Shown here piece by piece: positions 43,321 to 51,932 of a stretch of DNA of 64,000 nt. Positions within the stretch are counted from its first letter, which is position 1, and the number at the start of each line of letters is the position of its first letter. This DNA is from Bacillus sp. X1(2014). Its GTDB lineage: Bacteria; Bacillota; Bacilli; Bacillales_B; DSM-18226. The notes under the pieces were generated by a model. The model was given only the letters and a program-made list of their open reading frames with translations, had not been told where the DNA came from and did not search any database. Position numbers and translations under genes: made by a program. The DNA lies in contig NZ_VEED01000015.1 in NCBI RefSeq assembly GCF_007678255.1, positions 62,001-126,000 on the forward strand, written 5' to 3'.

Positions 43321-44367
43321 TCAGATTTCATAATCGGAAAGTTGGAGGAAAATGCGGCAAAGTTGCTCAATTTTCCTTTCCTCAATTTCCTCTTCATCAA
43401 ACCTCATTGGTTTGGAATTTACCTCGTAAATATAGTACTGGCCAGTCATACTTACCCCGGCATCAATAGAAAACTCTCCGAAATAGCCAAATCGATCAGA
43501 CAGTGCCATCCCGATTTCAGGAACAATCGCTTCAATAAAACGATCATGCTCCTTGGTTTGTAAAATTTGATAGGGCAGGAGTCTACCGCCGGAAGGAATA
43601 TGGGTAGTAATATCTTGTGTCTGAGATTGCCGAATTCCAACTCCTGTTACGGTGTAACCACCGTTTCCTCCGTGGGCGAGGATACGAAAATCGAAGCGGT
43701 TCCCCATATACTTCGCTGATTTTACTTCCGCTTGTGCTAAGTAGTTTTTTGCCAACAATTCCACACTGTGTTTTTCCCAAAAATGATCAAAGGATTTAAA
43801 AAGTTCATGCTCGTGTATCCCGTCTAATTGAAGACTGGTAGCACCATTTAACTTTAAGCGAAGAATTCCTTGTCCTTTGGAAGATTGAGCAGGTTTTAAA
43901 TAAATGCTCTTATGTGTCTTTTGAAAAATGAATAAGTCCTTCTTCCTGTGGATAGGGATGGTTTCTGGCAGGAACGTTTTCAGAAACGGATGTATTCTAA
44001 ACACCTCATAGAGCTCAAATTTATCAATAAAACATGGATTGAAATAAGGAATATTCTTCTCCTTTAAAATGGTAAAGAATTGCTGGCACCGTTCGCTTTG
44101 TTCTGATTTTCGGAAGGGGATCCGGTTATATACAATGTCTGGGTAGCGAAATTTTTCCTTTTTCCAATGATTTTGTTCAGGTAAAAAAGTATAGCCCATA
44201 ATATGGTCTTTACCTGCGTCCTCTGGTATAAAAACAAAACTTATTCCATCAAGTGAAATAAGCTTTTTTTGTAATGCTATAAAAAGCGGGCCATTTCCAG
44301 CAATAGAACCATCTGCTTTTCTTGCTGACAGTATTCCAACCAGAGGCCCTTTATGATTGGTTTTCAT
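43321..44367 (-). CDS. YheC/YheD-family ATP-grasp protein (short form, copy 2)
   Basis: A 348-residue ATP-grasp enzyme of the endospore coat-associated YheCD family. Nucleotide-binding IYLKPAQSSKGQGILRL lies near residues 155-171; the C-terminal metal-binding motif EVNSKP is near 315. It begins with a short beta-rich domain ending in a DIVYNRIPFRKSE segment near 75-87. AGGAG is eight bases before the ATG. Overlaps the upstream long-form gene by four bases. ATP-grasp enzymes ligate carboxylates to amines; substrate unknown. Confidence 0.85.
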   Translation of the reverse strand: MKTNHKGPLVGILSARKADGSIAGNGPLFIALQKKLISLDGISFVFIPEDAGKDHIMGYTFLPEQNHWKKEKFRYPDIVYNRIPFRKSEQSERCQQFFTILKEKNIPYFNPCFIDKFELYEVFRIHPFLKTFLPETIPIHRKKDLFIFQKTHKSIYLKPAQSSKGQGILRLKLNGATSLQLDGIHEHELFKSFDHFWEKHSVELLAKNYLAQAEVKSAKYMGNRFDFRILAHGGNGGYTVTGVGIRQSQTQDITTHIPSGGRLLPYQILQTKEHDRFIEAIVPEIGMALSDRFGYFGEFSIDAGVSMTGQYYIYEVNSKPMRFDEEEIEERKIEQLCRIFLQLSDYEI

Positions 44368-45728
44368 TTGATTAACTCCTCTGGATGTAATAAGGATTGC
44401 TCTGTAAGAAAGACAGCAAATGCGATTGAAAACTTTCGGGTTAGCAAATCAAATTCTTTTAATTCAGGATGAGTAAAGATGGTTCTTCCTGGTTTGGAAT
44501 TTGCTTCGAAGAGCCAAACTTCTCCATTTCGGTCGATACCTAAATCAAATCCAATCTCACCAATTATTCCTTCTACATGCCGATCCATTGCGCTGCTTAA
44601 AAGCAATGCCGCATCGGAGAGTCTCTGGGAATAAAGTGAACATTCCTCATTTGTGAATATTTCCTCGATTGTCTTAATATCTCCACCGCTTCTTGAATGG
44701 GTAGTTACGCTGCCAGGCCCTGCTATTTTTGCTGCAATCGCAGATACATGCCAATTTCCCAGGTCATCTTTGTTGGTGTGGATTCTAAAATCAATGGATC
44801 GGGATTCGGTTCGGAGTAGATTAATCCCTTGCTGTACCAGCATTTTTTCAAGGTATTGGCTGGCAAATACGTTTCCCATTAAGCTTTCTAAACTAGAAAA
44901 TTTCCTCAGACGGTTTACATTACTTGTATCTTGGTATCGGCAGTAATAATCATCGCTGTGTTTGTCGTAAATAATTTGGTGAACACCTATGCCGAGACTG
45001 CCATTTTTAGGTTTGATAAAAACATGGCCATAGGTGGAAAGCATCGTTTCGATTGAGGAAAAGGATGTAAATGGTAATGTATCTGGAAGGAATTTAGACA
45101 CAGTTTCATCTTGAATAAGCCTTTCATGGATTTCAAGTTTGTTAAAAAATCCAGGATTGTACCAAGGGATAAGATATTCTTTTTCCAATCGCTCTCTCAC
45201 TTTTATTAATTTTGGGTTATTTTCACTTCTTCGATTTGGAAGTCGATCATAAATAACATTCGGAAAGGGAATTTCAACCGTTTCCCAACTGTTATTATGA
45301 TAAAAATACCCTTCAATGGTCCCTAGATCCCAATCAATATGTTGTTCTCCAAACACAAATGGTAAGGCACCCACCATTTTATTAACAGAAAGGAGTTTCG
45401 AGAAAAATTGTGTTCGGTCGCCAATCGGTTCCAATGGCAAGGAGGTAAATCCTGCTGTAAAAATACCTACAAGTGGACCGATTATTAGACGTTGGTTAGC
45501 GCAGAAAACATGAAGTGGAATGTTGAAACTAGGATATTGAAGAGCTTGTTGAATTTCCCGGCTGATTGAAATTCGATCATCTTGATCAGGATGTGGGATA
45601 AAATCGACTTCTATCGATTTTGAACCAAAGGCAATTCGTTTTAACTCTTGTTCTTTTAGTATTGCAGGAGGACAGAATACTACTAATTGATCATTTTGAG
45701 CAACTTCAATGAGATAATGTTTTCTCAT
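44364..45728 (-). CDS. YheC/YheD-family ATP-grasp protein (long form, copy 2)
   Basis: A 454-residue member with an extra N-terminal domain of about 110 residues before the common part (DVIYDRLPNRRSE-like segment, here NVIYDRLPNRRSE). VFIKPKNGSLGIGVHQI gives the ATP loop and EANSKPGRT the C-terminal motif. Start at ATG 45728, preceded by AAAGGAAGAG; the ATG at 45746 has no ribosome site. The start lies 23 bases inside the upstream gene, indicating coupled translation. Confidence 0.85.
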   Translation of the reverse strand: MRKHYLIEVAQNDQLVVFCPPAILKEQELKRIAFGSKSIEVDFIPHPDQDDRISISREIQQALQYPSFNIPLHVFCANQRLIIGPLVGIFTAGFTSLPLEPIGDRTQFFSKLLSVNKMVGALPFVFGEQHIDWDLGTIEGYFYHNNSWETVEIPFPNVIYDRLPNRRSENNPKLIKVRERLEKEYLIPWYNPGFFNKLEIHERLIQDETVSKFLPDTLPFTSFSSIETMLSTYGHVFIKPKNGSLGIGVHQIIYDKHSDDYYCRYQDTSNVNRLRKFSSLESLMGNVFASQYLEKMLVQQGINLLRTESRSIDFRIHTNKDDLGNWHVSAIAAKIAGPGSVTTHSRSGGDIKTIEEIFTNEECSLYSQRLSDAALLLSSAMDRHVEGIIGEIGFDLGIDRNGEVWLFEANSKPGRTIFTHPELKEFDLLTRKFSIAFAVFLTEQSLLHPEELIK

Positions 45729-46809
45729 AATAGCTCTTCCTTTCATTTTGAGCCATTTGACTTAGGTGCTTCCCATATAGCAAAGGGGCAAGGGTTAAAG
45801 TCTCCTTTATGTCTGGCTGTGTATGAAGGAGGACTTTTCGACCCGGCTTTGAATTGATATCTAGAATCCAAATGGAGCCGTTTTTCGCTATTCCAATATC
45901 GATGCCAATTTCGAATAATGGTAAAAAAGCATTTTCAAGAATAGGGGGAAGATTAGATAGAATATAGGCTAATTCCTGATTAATGTAATCCTTTTTAGCG
46001 GGCTGTAAAGACGAAGACCAATCATCATAAATAGTGATAAAACCACCAGCACTTAAATTGGAAAGGATTCCCCCCGTACTCCCTACTCGAATACCCCTGC
46101 CCATTTCTCCCCATTTCCCATCGATTCCTTTCTGTAAGAGGATTCGAATGTCAAATGGCTGCAGGTCATCATTTGATAATTCTAAATACGGCTGCATAAG
46201 GTAGGGACGCTTGCTAATAAGTGGTTGCAGCCAACTATTAAGTTTGGTTTCATTTGGGAAGATTCGTGAGATAATATTCTTGTTTTTTTCTGTCTTAACA
46301 TGGAAGGATTTGTTGTTTTTTTTCAAATAGTAAATGCCATTTCCTTGAGAGCCATTAATTGGCTTTAAAATCATTCTTTTTTTGGCAGTTAATTCATTTA
46401 ACACGATGCCAGTATTTGAAACCGCATGAGACAGGGGCAAGTAAGCTGATAAAACAGTACTCTTTAATACTTCATAGAGTTCCAGTTTATTAGGCAGTCC
46501 ATAGCCTAAAAAGGTTATTTCGGGTCTGTTCTTAAGCCAGGATACAATCGGAATACACTGCTTGGAGTGGTCATCATCCCCGTAAAAACAACGATCATAA
46601 ATAAGAGCTGGAATGGGAAAATCTTTGTCAACCCAGGATTTTGTTTGTGGCATGAATTTTTTTCCTTCTACTTGTAATGTAAGTGGATTTATATTTGCAG
46701 GGGTGAATCGAAAACATTCCATCCCACAGGGTTCTGCAAGGTTTGCGATGTCGTTGATATAGGAATGCTCACTGTCAAAACTTATAGTCATTATTCCAAA
46801 GGCAATCAA
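45706..46809 (-). CDS. YheC/YheD-family ATP-grasp protein (short form, copy 1)
   Basis: A 367-residue short-form paralogue: MILKPINGSQGNGIYYL carries the ATP loop and DINSKPGRK the C-terminal motif. Start TTG 46809, nine bases after GGAGG, and only four bases past the stop of the long-form gene upstream. Closer in length to B. subtilis YheC (about 360 residues) than to YheD. Confidence 0.85.
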   Translation of the reverse strand: MIAFGIMTISFDSEHSYINDIANLAEPCGMECFRFTPANINPLTLQVEGKKFMPQTKSWVDKDFPIPALIYDRCFYGDDDHSKQCIPIVSWLKNRPEITFLGYGLPNKLELYEVLKSTVLSAYLPLSHAVSNTGIVLNELTAKKRMILKPINGSQGNGIYYLKKNNKSFHVKTEKNKNIISRIFPNETKLNSWLQPLISKRPYLMQPYLELSNDDLQPFDIRILLQKGIDGKWGEMGRGIRVGSTGGILSNLSAGGFITIYDDWSSSLQPAKKDYINQELAYILSNLPPILENAFLPLFEIGIDIGIAKNGSIWILDINSKPGRKVLLHTQPDIKETLTLAPLLYGKHLSQMAQNERKSYYEKTLSH

Positions 46810-46813
46810 TTTA

Positions 46814-48196
46814 CTAGTCCTCCTTTACAAAAGTCGAATCGAATGCAAGCAGTGTACAAAATTGAATAAGTGCCTTCGCCGATGGTCTGATTCTTCCTAA
46901 TCCATCTTCAAAGTTTTTCGAGGGTTTAGAGTTTACTTCAATAATCCATGGTTTTCCGTCTTGGTCAACTCCAATATCGATGCCAAGTTCACCAGTTATC
47001 CCTGTTTGAGAGTTACTAATAATTGATGCTGTTTCTACTGCTAATTCTTTCGTATGTGTAAGCACCTCTAAAGCGTTCTTAGGTCCAAGACAAGTTCGCA
47101 GTACCTTTAAAGGTCTAAGCATCTTTCCACCTCTTGCAATGTTGGAAACGAACTCTTCCTTTGCAGCTATCCTTGCCACAATTGAGGTTACTTGCCAAAG
47201 GTTGTTCAGATTTTTGTGACATAGTACCCTAAAATCCATGGAACATGATTCATACGACAATAATTTAATTCCTTGTTGAATAATAAAAAACCGATTATGG
47301 AGAATAGGCTTGATTAGGTTGTGTATTTCGTCTAAGTAGTAATGAGAACTAGAGTTTTCGTTAAGTGATGTAATCGAGGTTTTTAAAGTGAAGTGGTTTT
47401 CATCTTCTTTTTTCAACTTGATTATATTTCTTCCTTGGCTCCCATGAACCGGCTTTATAAATATCGTTTCATATTCGTCGGTAAGTTCAAACAGATGCTC
47501 CTTCGTGTATATTTTTGTTTTTGGTAAAAAGGGGAGGAGATGTTTTTCTTGAAATAGTTGATTATATACTTCCCATTTTGATAGGAAGCGTTCATTAAAC
47601 AAAGGAATCATCATGGTTTCAAGTCTTTTACGAAATTGCTTAAATGGGACAGATTGTTCAAGTTTACGGGAATGGATACGATTGTAAATCACATCCGGTA
47701 TTGGGTGTTCAAACGATTTCCATTTCCCATTTAAAAGGTAATAGCCTTGATTTAAAAATTCCTCATATGAAAAAACATAAAAAAAGCCGCCAATTTCAGT
47801 AATTCCATGATGAAGTTCCTCGCAGAAAGTATGAATAGAACGAAAGTGTGGTTCTTCCTGTTTAGTCGAAGGGAAATCAGTTACTAGTCCAATCACAGGT
47901 CCGAGTTCGAGTGTTAGAAGGTCATCCCGATAGATGGCTTGAAATTTAAAACTCTGGGTAGGCAGGCAAAAATTCTTGAGAATATTTTCAGGAAAAAGCA
48001 TCAAATTTTGGGGTTCCAGATCTACTGGTTGGACCACTGTTTGTATTGCCTTTTTTCCTAACTTAATATTTAATTGAAGATTATTCTTGTTTAATCCCAA
48101 ACTAGTAAACAAATGGTTGGATATTTGCACTATGCTGTCATTCTTATTTTTAGGTTTTCTTGCTTCGATGGTAACCGGAGTTAATGCTAAAGCCAT
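46814..48196 (-). CDS. YheC/YheD-family ATP-grasp protein (long form, copy 1)
   Basis: First gene of the operon, 460 residues. N-terminal extra domain, then PDVIYNRIHSRKLE, ATP loop IFIKPVHGSQGRNIIKL and C-terminal EVNSKPSKN. Start at ATG 48196, six bases after GAGGA; ATG 48202 touches that site. Length resembles YheD of B. subtilis. The family is tied to the spore coat there. Confidence 0.85.
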   Translation of the reverse strand: MALALTPVTIEARKPKNKNDSIVQISNHLFTSLGLNKNNLQLNIKLGKKAIQTVVQPVDLEPQNLMLFPENILKNFCLPTQSFKFQAIYRDDLLTLELGPVIGLVTDFPSTKQEEPHFRSIHTFCEELHHGITEIGGFFYVFSYEEFLNQGYYLLNGKWKSFEHPIPDVIYNRIHSRKLEQSVPFKQFRKRLETMMIPLFNERFLSKWEVYNQLFQEKHLLPFLPKTKIYTKEHLFELTDEYETIFIKPVHGSQGRNIIKLKKEDENHFTLKTSITSLNENSSSHYYLDEIHNLIKPILHNRFFIIQQGIKLLSYESCSMDFRVLCHKNLNNLWQVTSIVARIAAKEEFVSNIARGGKMLRPLKVLRTCLGPKNALEVLTHTKELAVETASIISNSQTGITGELGIDIGVDQDGKPWIIEVNSKPSKNFEDGLGRIRPSAKALIQFCTLLAFDSTFVKED

Positions 48197-48374
48197 AAAC
48201 ATTCCTCAATTTCTAATTAAATTGGAACCATTATTTCTTATGGGCATTAGTTGATATAATAATGTATGTAACACGAATCTAGATGGTGATTTTAACATTC
48301 TCGCATTTTGTTGAATAGTTTGTTATAGTTGATTCGGATTACAAAAGCGTTTGATTAAAAAGGAGTGTTTACCA

Positions 48375-48722
48375 ATGGCAATTAATCTATATGATTCCGC
48401 CTATGCGTTAGAAACAGCTATTCGTCAAAGTGATGAATACACACAACTTCAACAAGCCTATAAAGAAGTAAATGCGGACCCAGCAGCAAAACAAATGTTT
48501 GATCAGTTTCGTAAAATCCAAATGGACTTGCAACAGAAACAGATGATGGGGCAGGATATCTCTGAACAAGAAATTGCGCAAGCACAATCATCTGTAGGAC
48601 TTGTTCAGCAAAATGAAAAAATTGCTAGGTTAATGCAAGCAGAACAACGGATGAGCATGGTTATTGGCGAGTTAAACAAAGTAATTATGAAACCACTAGA
48701 AGACCTTTACGGAAAAATGTAA
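48375..48722 (+). CDS. yheA: YheA (UPF0342 / YheA-YmcA-type) helical protein
   Basis: A 115-residue all-helical protein beginning MAINLYDSAYALETAIR, with Gln-rich middle QQKQMMGQDISEQEI. It belongs to the family of YheA and the related YmcA/YlbF proteins, which form Fe-S-linked complexes affecting RNase Y and biofilm control; YheA itself has no settled role. Start at ATG 48375 with AAAAAGGAG upstream. Own terminator follows. Position between yheCD and yhaX is as in B. subtilis. Confidence 0.88.
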   Translation: MAINLYDSAYALETAIRQSDEYTQLQQAYKEVNADPAAKQMFDQFRKIQMDLQQKQMMGQDISEQEIAQAQSSVGLVQQNEKIARLMQAEQRMSMVIGELNKVIMKPLEDLYGKM

Positions 48723-48735
48723 ATTGAAATACGTG

Positions 48736-48766
48736 CCTTCGGTATAAACCGAAGGCTTTTTCTTTT
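48736..48766 (+). terminator. Terminator after yheA
   Basis: Stem GCCTTCGG / CCGAAGGC, T-rich tail. Confidence 0.85.
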
Positions 48767-48844
48767 TTGCTCTGTTCTACAAATGCCTAAAAAATCATAA
48801 AAGTGTTATAAAGGCTATTTCACCAAAGAACAGGGGGCAACGGA

Positions 48845-49714
48845 ATGATTTATCGCTTGCTTGCTTTAAATATCGATGGCACGCTTCTTCAAACAAACGG
48901 AAAAATCCATAAATCAACAAAAGAGGCTATAGAATATGTTCAGCAAAAAGGAATTTATGTCACGCTTGTCACATCGAGGAGCTTTCCTTCCACCAGAAAA
49001 GTAGCCAAGGCTTTAAAAATAAAATCGCCCCTCATTACACATCAAGGGGCATTTATTGCAAGTTCTGAGGACAAACCAATTTTTGTGAAAAGGATTAATG
49101 AACAAATTACGTATGATACAGTCAAATTTTTAGAGGCGCTGCCATGTCAAATTCGTCTTGTCCATGAACAATTTTCATTAGCAAATAAGTTTAAATTGAA
49201 TAATAATTTATTGGCTAAGACAGTTTTTACCTCAGGAGATCCGGTTTTTTATTCGCAGCAATTCGTGTCGTCACTAACAGAGTATCTACATGACCAGCCA
49301 GTGAGCCCTCCGAAGATAGAAGTTTATTTTGAAGAAGAAAATGATCTTCAGGATGCGAAAAAGGTGCTTCAAAAAATGTATACAGAGATTGAAATAATTG
49401 AACTAGATACTTTACGGTTGGATATTGTCCCAACTGGTGTTTCAAAATTATCAGGGTTATCATACCTTGCAAGCCAATTAGGGATTCCAAGAAAAGAAAT
49501 GGTTTATATCGGTGATTGCCTAGATGACATTCCTTTGCTTGAGGCTGTAGGTCTGGGTGTTTCAATGTGGAATGCTGATTTCGAAGTGAAAAAAGCATCA
49601 GATTGGGTGACACGATCACAGAACGAACAAGGTGTTGCCTATATGGTAAAAGAACACTTTAGAAAACAACAGCCAATTGAGTTTTTAAGAAGGATGAATA
49701 TTATTAAAAAATAA
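48845..49714 (+). CDS. yhaX: Cof-type HAD phosphatase, YhaX-like
   Basis: A 289-residue HAD hydrolase of the Cof/type IIB group. Motif I reads LNIDGTLLQ (residues 8-16), with Asn in place of the usual first, nucleophilic Asp of DxDGT. This is a notable change that may abolish phosphatase activity. LVTSRSFPS gives motif II and YIGDCLDDIPLLEAVG motif IV near residue 220. Place and length match YhaX. AGGGGG precedes the ATG. Confidence 0.85.
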   Translation: MIYRLLALNIDGTLLQTNGKIHKSTKEAIEYVQQKGIYVTLVTSRSFPSTRKVAKALKIKSPLITHQGAFIASSEDKPIFVKRINEQITYDTVKFLEALPCQIRLVHEQFSLANKFKLNNNLLAKTVFTSGDPVFYSQQFVSSLTEYLHDQPVSPPKIEVYFEEENDLQDAKKVLQKMYTEIEIIELDTLRLDIVPTGVSKLSGLSYLASQLGIPRKEMVYIGDCLDDIPLLEAVGLGVSMWNADFEVKKASDWVTRSQNEQGVAYMVKEHFRKQQPIEFLRRMNIIKK

Positions 49715-49719
49715 CCTAA

Positions 49720-49758
49720 AAAAGACATCTACGGTAAATTGCCGTTGATGTCTTTTTT
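49720..49758 (+). terminator. Terminator after yhaX
   Basis: Stem AAAGACATC-T-ACGG pairs with CCGT-T-GATGTCTTT; eight T follow. Confidence 0.85.
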
Positions 49759-49864
49759 TGAACCAACCGGGTAGAAAATTCACTATTTTTAAAAAACTTA
49801 CCTATATTTATGTCCTCATTTCCATATATAATGGAATTGATTCAAAAGGATGGGAGGGTTTCAC

Positions 49865-50656
49865 GTGTCGATAAACTTTATAACAGATAAGGTGAATGTA
49901 AAAGTTAAAGGGCGTGTGGCGACAATAGAAATGAACAGACCTGAGTCATTAAACGCAATGGACTCAGAAATGATTAGGGGGCTAGTCTGTAAGCTAAAGG
50001 AAATAAGTGAATCGGATGAAATCGATATTGTCGTTCTAACGGGAAAAGGAAGATCCTTTTCAGCTGGGGGCGATATTAAAACCATGCTTTCAAACATGAA
50101 CGAAAACGACTTCTATCCTGTTATGGATAGTATTAGCGAACTAATTGTTACTCTTTATAGCATGCCTAAACTAACGATTAGTGCTATTACAGGTGCAGCG
50201 GCTGGCTTGGGGTTCAGCCTTGCGCTTGCAACTGACCATATTATTGCTGAAAAAAATAGTAAGCTAGCAATGAATTTTATCGGGATCGGTCTGATTCCAG
50301 ATGGAGGTGCCCATTTCTTCTTAGAGAAAAAATTGGGAGAGACAAAAGCGAAACAGGTAATCTGGGACGGGAAAATGATGGATGCTGATGAAGCATTTGC
50401 ATTAGGTTTAATCGAAGAAGTAGCGGAAGCTAATCTTCAGGAGACATTAGAAGCTAGAATTTCAGATTGGTTAAGCAGACCTGTACAGGCGATGATTAAA
50501 ACGAAAAAGATATTAGCCGATATGCATCGTCCTTACTTATTAAAAATCTTAGAATTAGAAAAATATTCACAGCAAAAAATGCGCGAAACCATTGACCACC
50601 AAGAAGGAATAAAGGCATTCATCGAAAAAAGACCACCCAGATTTATAGGTAAATAA
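49865..50656 (+). CDS. yhaR: Enoyl-CoA hydratase/isomerase family protein, YhaR-like
   Basis: A 263-residue crotonase-fold protein. The oxyanion-hole motifs are FSAGGDIKTM near residue 63 and GAAAGLGFSLALATD near 108-122; the hydratase Glu positions are not clearly both present, so isomerase or thioesterase activity is possible. Start GTG 49865, six bases after GGAGGG; an upstream ATG at 49850 precedes that site. Position between yhaX and yhaQ supports the name. Confidence 0.87.
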   Translation: MSINFITDKVNVKVKGRVATIEMNRPESLNAMDSEMIRGLVCKLKEISESDEIDIVVLTGKGRSFSAGGDIKTMLSNMNENDFYPVMDSISELIVTLYSMPKLTISAITGAAAGLGFSLALATDHIIAEKNSKLAMNFIGIGLIPDGGAHFFLEKKLGETKAKQVIWDGKMMDADEAFALGLIEEVAEANLQETLEARISDWLSRPVQAMIKTKKILADMHRPYLLKILELEKYSQQKMRETIDHQEGIKAFIEKRPPRFIGK

Positions 50657-50686
50657 ACAAAGAAGCACGCAGCTTCTTTGTTTTTT
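50657..50686. terminator. Terminator between yhaR and yhzD
   Basis: Stem ACAAAGAAGC / GCTTCTTTGT followed by TTTTT. Confidence 0.88.
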
Positions 50687-50723
50687 GCTATCTTGCTAAT
50701 CTTTATTTACAGCGCTTTCATTT

Positions 50724-50909
50724 TTAAGAATGAAAGAGTAATAGCTTACCGCTTGGTGAAGTACATCGGTGTGTGCGTTCTAATAAGTTTTTTTCGGCTA
50801 ACATTTTTTGACCTAATTCCTTTGCGGCATCATCATGCTCAGCCTGGAAGGATTCATCTAAAAGCTTTTCCCCATTGGATTCAAATGCAGTTAATTTATA
50901 AGTCTTCAT
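50724..50909 (-). CDS. yhzD: YhzD-like small protein
   Basis: A 61-residue protein: MKTYKLTAFESNGEKLLDES, then a charged helix and the distinctive end THRCTSPSGKLLLFHS. I recognise this as YhzD-type. AAGGGG precedes the ATG. Function unknown; located between yhaR and yhaQ, opposite strand. Confidence 0.75.
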   Translation of the reverse strand: MKTYKLTAFESNGEKLLDESFQAEHDDAAKELGQKMLAEKNLLERTHRCTSPSGKLLLFHS

Positions 50910-51032
50910 TTCAACAACCCCTTAAGAGAATCTAGTTTTTATCTATTTTCACATAATTTATAAAATTGTGCAAAAAGAAACTGAAACCAAAATATGTTAA
51001 ATTCGTATGAAAGATGGAGAGGAGTGTGTGAA

Positions 51033-51932
51033 ATGGTTCTTAAACTTGAACATGTCACGAAACGATTCGGAAATTATACAGCAGTGGATGATTTATCATT
51101 AGTGATTCCTGAAAAAGAAATGTTTGGCTTTTTAGGGGCTAATGGTGCAGGAAAAACAACAACATTCCGAATGATCTTAGGTCTGCTGGACACTAGCGGT
51201 GGTAAGATTACATGGGACGGGAGGCCGATTGACTATTCCACCAGTCATTTAGTCGGTTATCTCCCTGAAGAGAGAGGTTTGTATCCGAAACTAAAGGTTC
51301 GTGACCAAATCGTCTATTTAGCTAGATTAAGAGGGATGCAAAAATCTCAGGCTCTTACGGAATTAAAATCATGGCTTGAGCGCTTCAAAATTCCTGAGTA
51401 TGAAAATAAAAAAGTTGAGGAGCTATCCAAAGGGAATCAACAAAAAATCCAATTCATTGCTGCTGTCGTCCATAAACCAAAATTACTAATCTTGGATGAG
51501 CCATTCAGCGGTCTTGACCCAGTAAATGTGGAGATGCTAAAGGAGGCTGTGCTATCTCTGAAAGAAGATGGGGCGACTATCGTTTTCTCAAGCCATAGAA
51601 TGGAGCATGTCGAGGAAATGTGTGAACATCTTTGTATCTTGCACAAAGGAAGCCCTGTTGTCCATGGTCCATTAAAAGAAATCAAGCGTTCCTTCGGGAA
51701 AAAGAACCTTGTTATCCATGCTGATTTTTCACTTGATTTCTTAAAGAATTACCCTGGAGTCGTGAAGTCAAAACCAACTATGGAAGGAATTCACCTGCAA
51801 ATTGAAGGAGAGTACATAGCTGAAAAAATACTTAAGGAGATAGTCAACCAAGGGTTTATCCGGAAGTTTGCCCTGGAAGAACCATCATTAAATGATATTT
51901 TTATTGAAAAAGTAGGTGATTCCTATGAATAA
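51033..51932 (+). CDS. yhaQ: ABC transporter ATP-binding protein, YhaQ (NatA-type)
   Basis: A 299-residue ATPase. Walker A is GANGAGKTT near residue 38; signature LSKGNQQK is near 131, the less common variant seen in Na+/drug efflux (NatA) ATPases; Walker B LLILDEPFSGLD is near 152. Start at ATG 51033, with GGAGAGGAG upstream. Overlaps the permease gene by eight bases. With YhaP it likely forms an exporter, possibly of Na+ or small toxic molecules. Confidence 0.9.
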   Translation: MVLKLEHVTKRFGNYTAVDDLSLVIPEKEMFGFLGANGAGKTTTFRMILGLLDTSGGKITWDGRPIDYSTSHLVGYLPEERGLYPKLKVRDQIVYLARLRGMQKSQALTELKSWLERFKIPEYENKKVEELSKGNQQKIQFIAAVVHKPKLLILDEPFSGLDPVNVEMLKEAVLSLKEDGATIVFSSHRMEHVEEMCEHLCILHKGSPVVHGPLKEIKRSFGKKNLVIHADFSLDFLKNYPGVVKSKPTMEGIHLQIEGEYIAEKILKEIVNQGFIRKFALEEPSLNDIFIEKVGDSYE

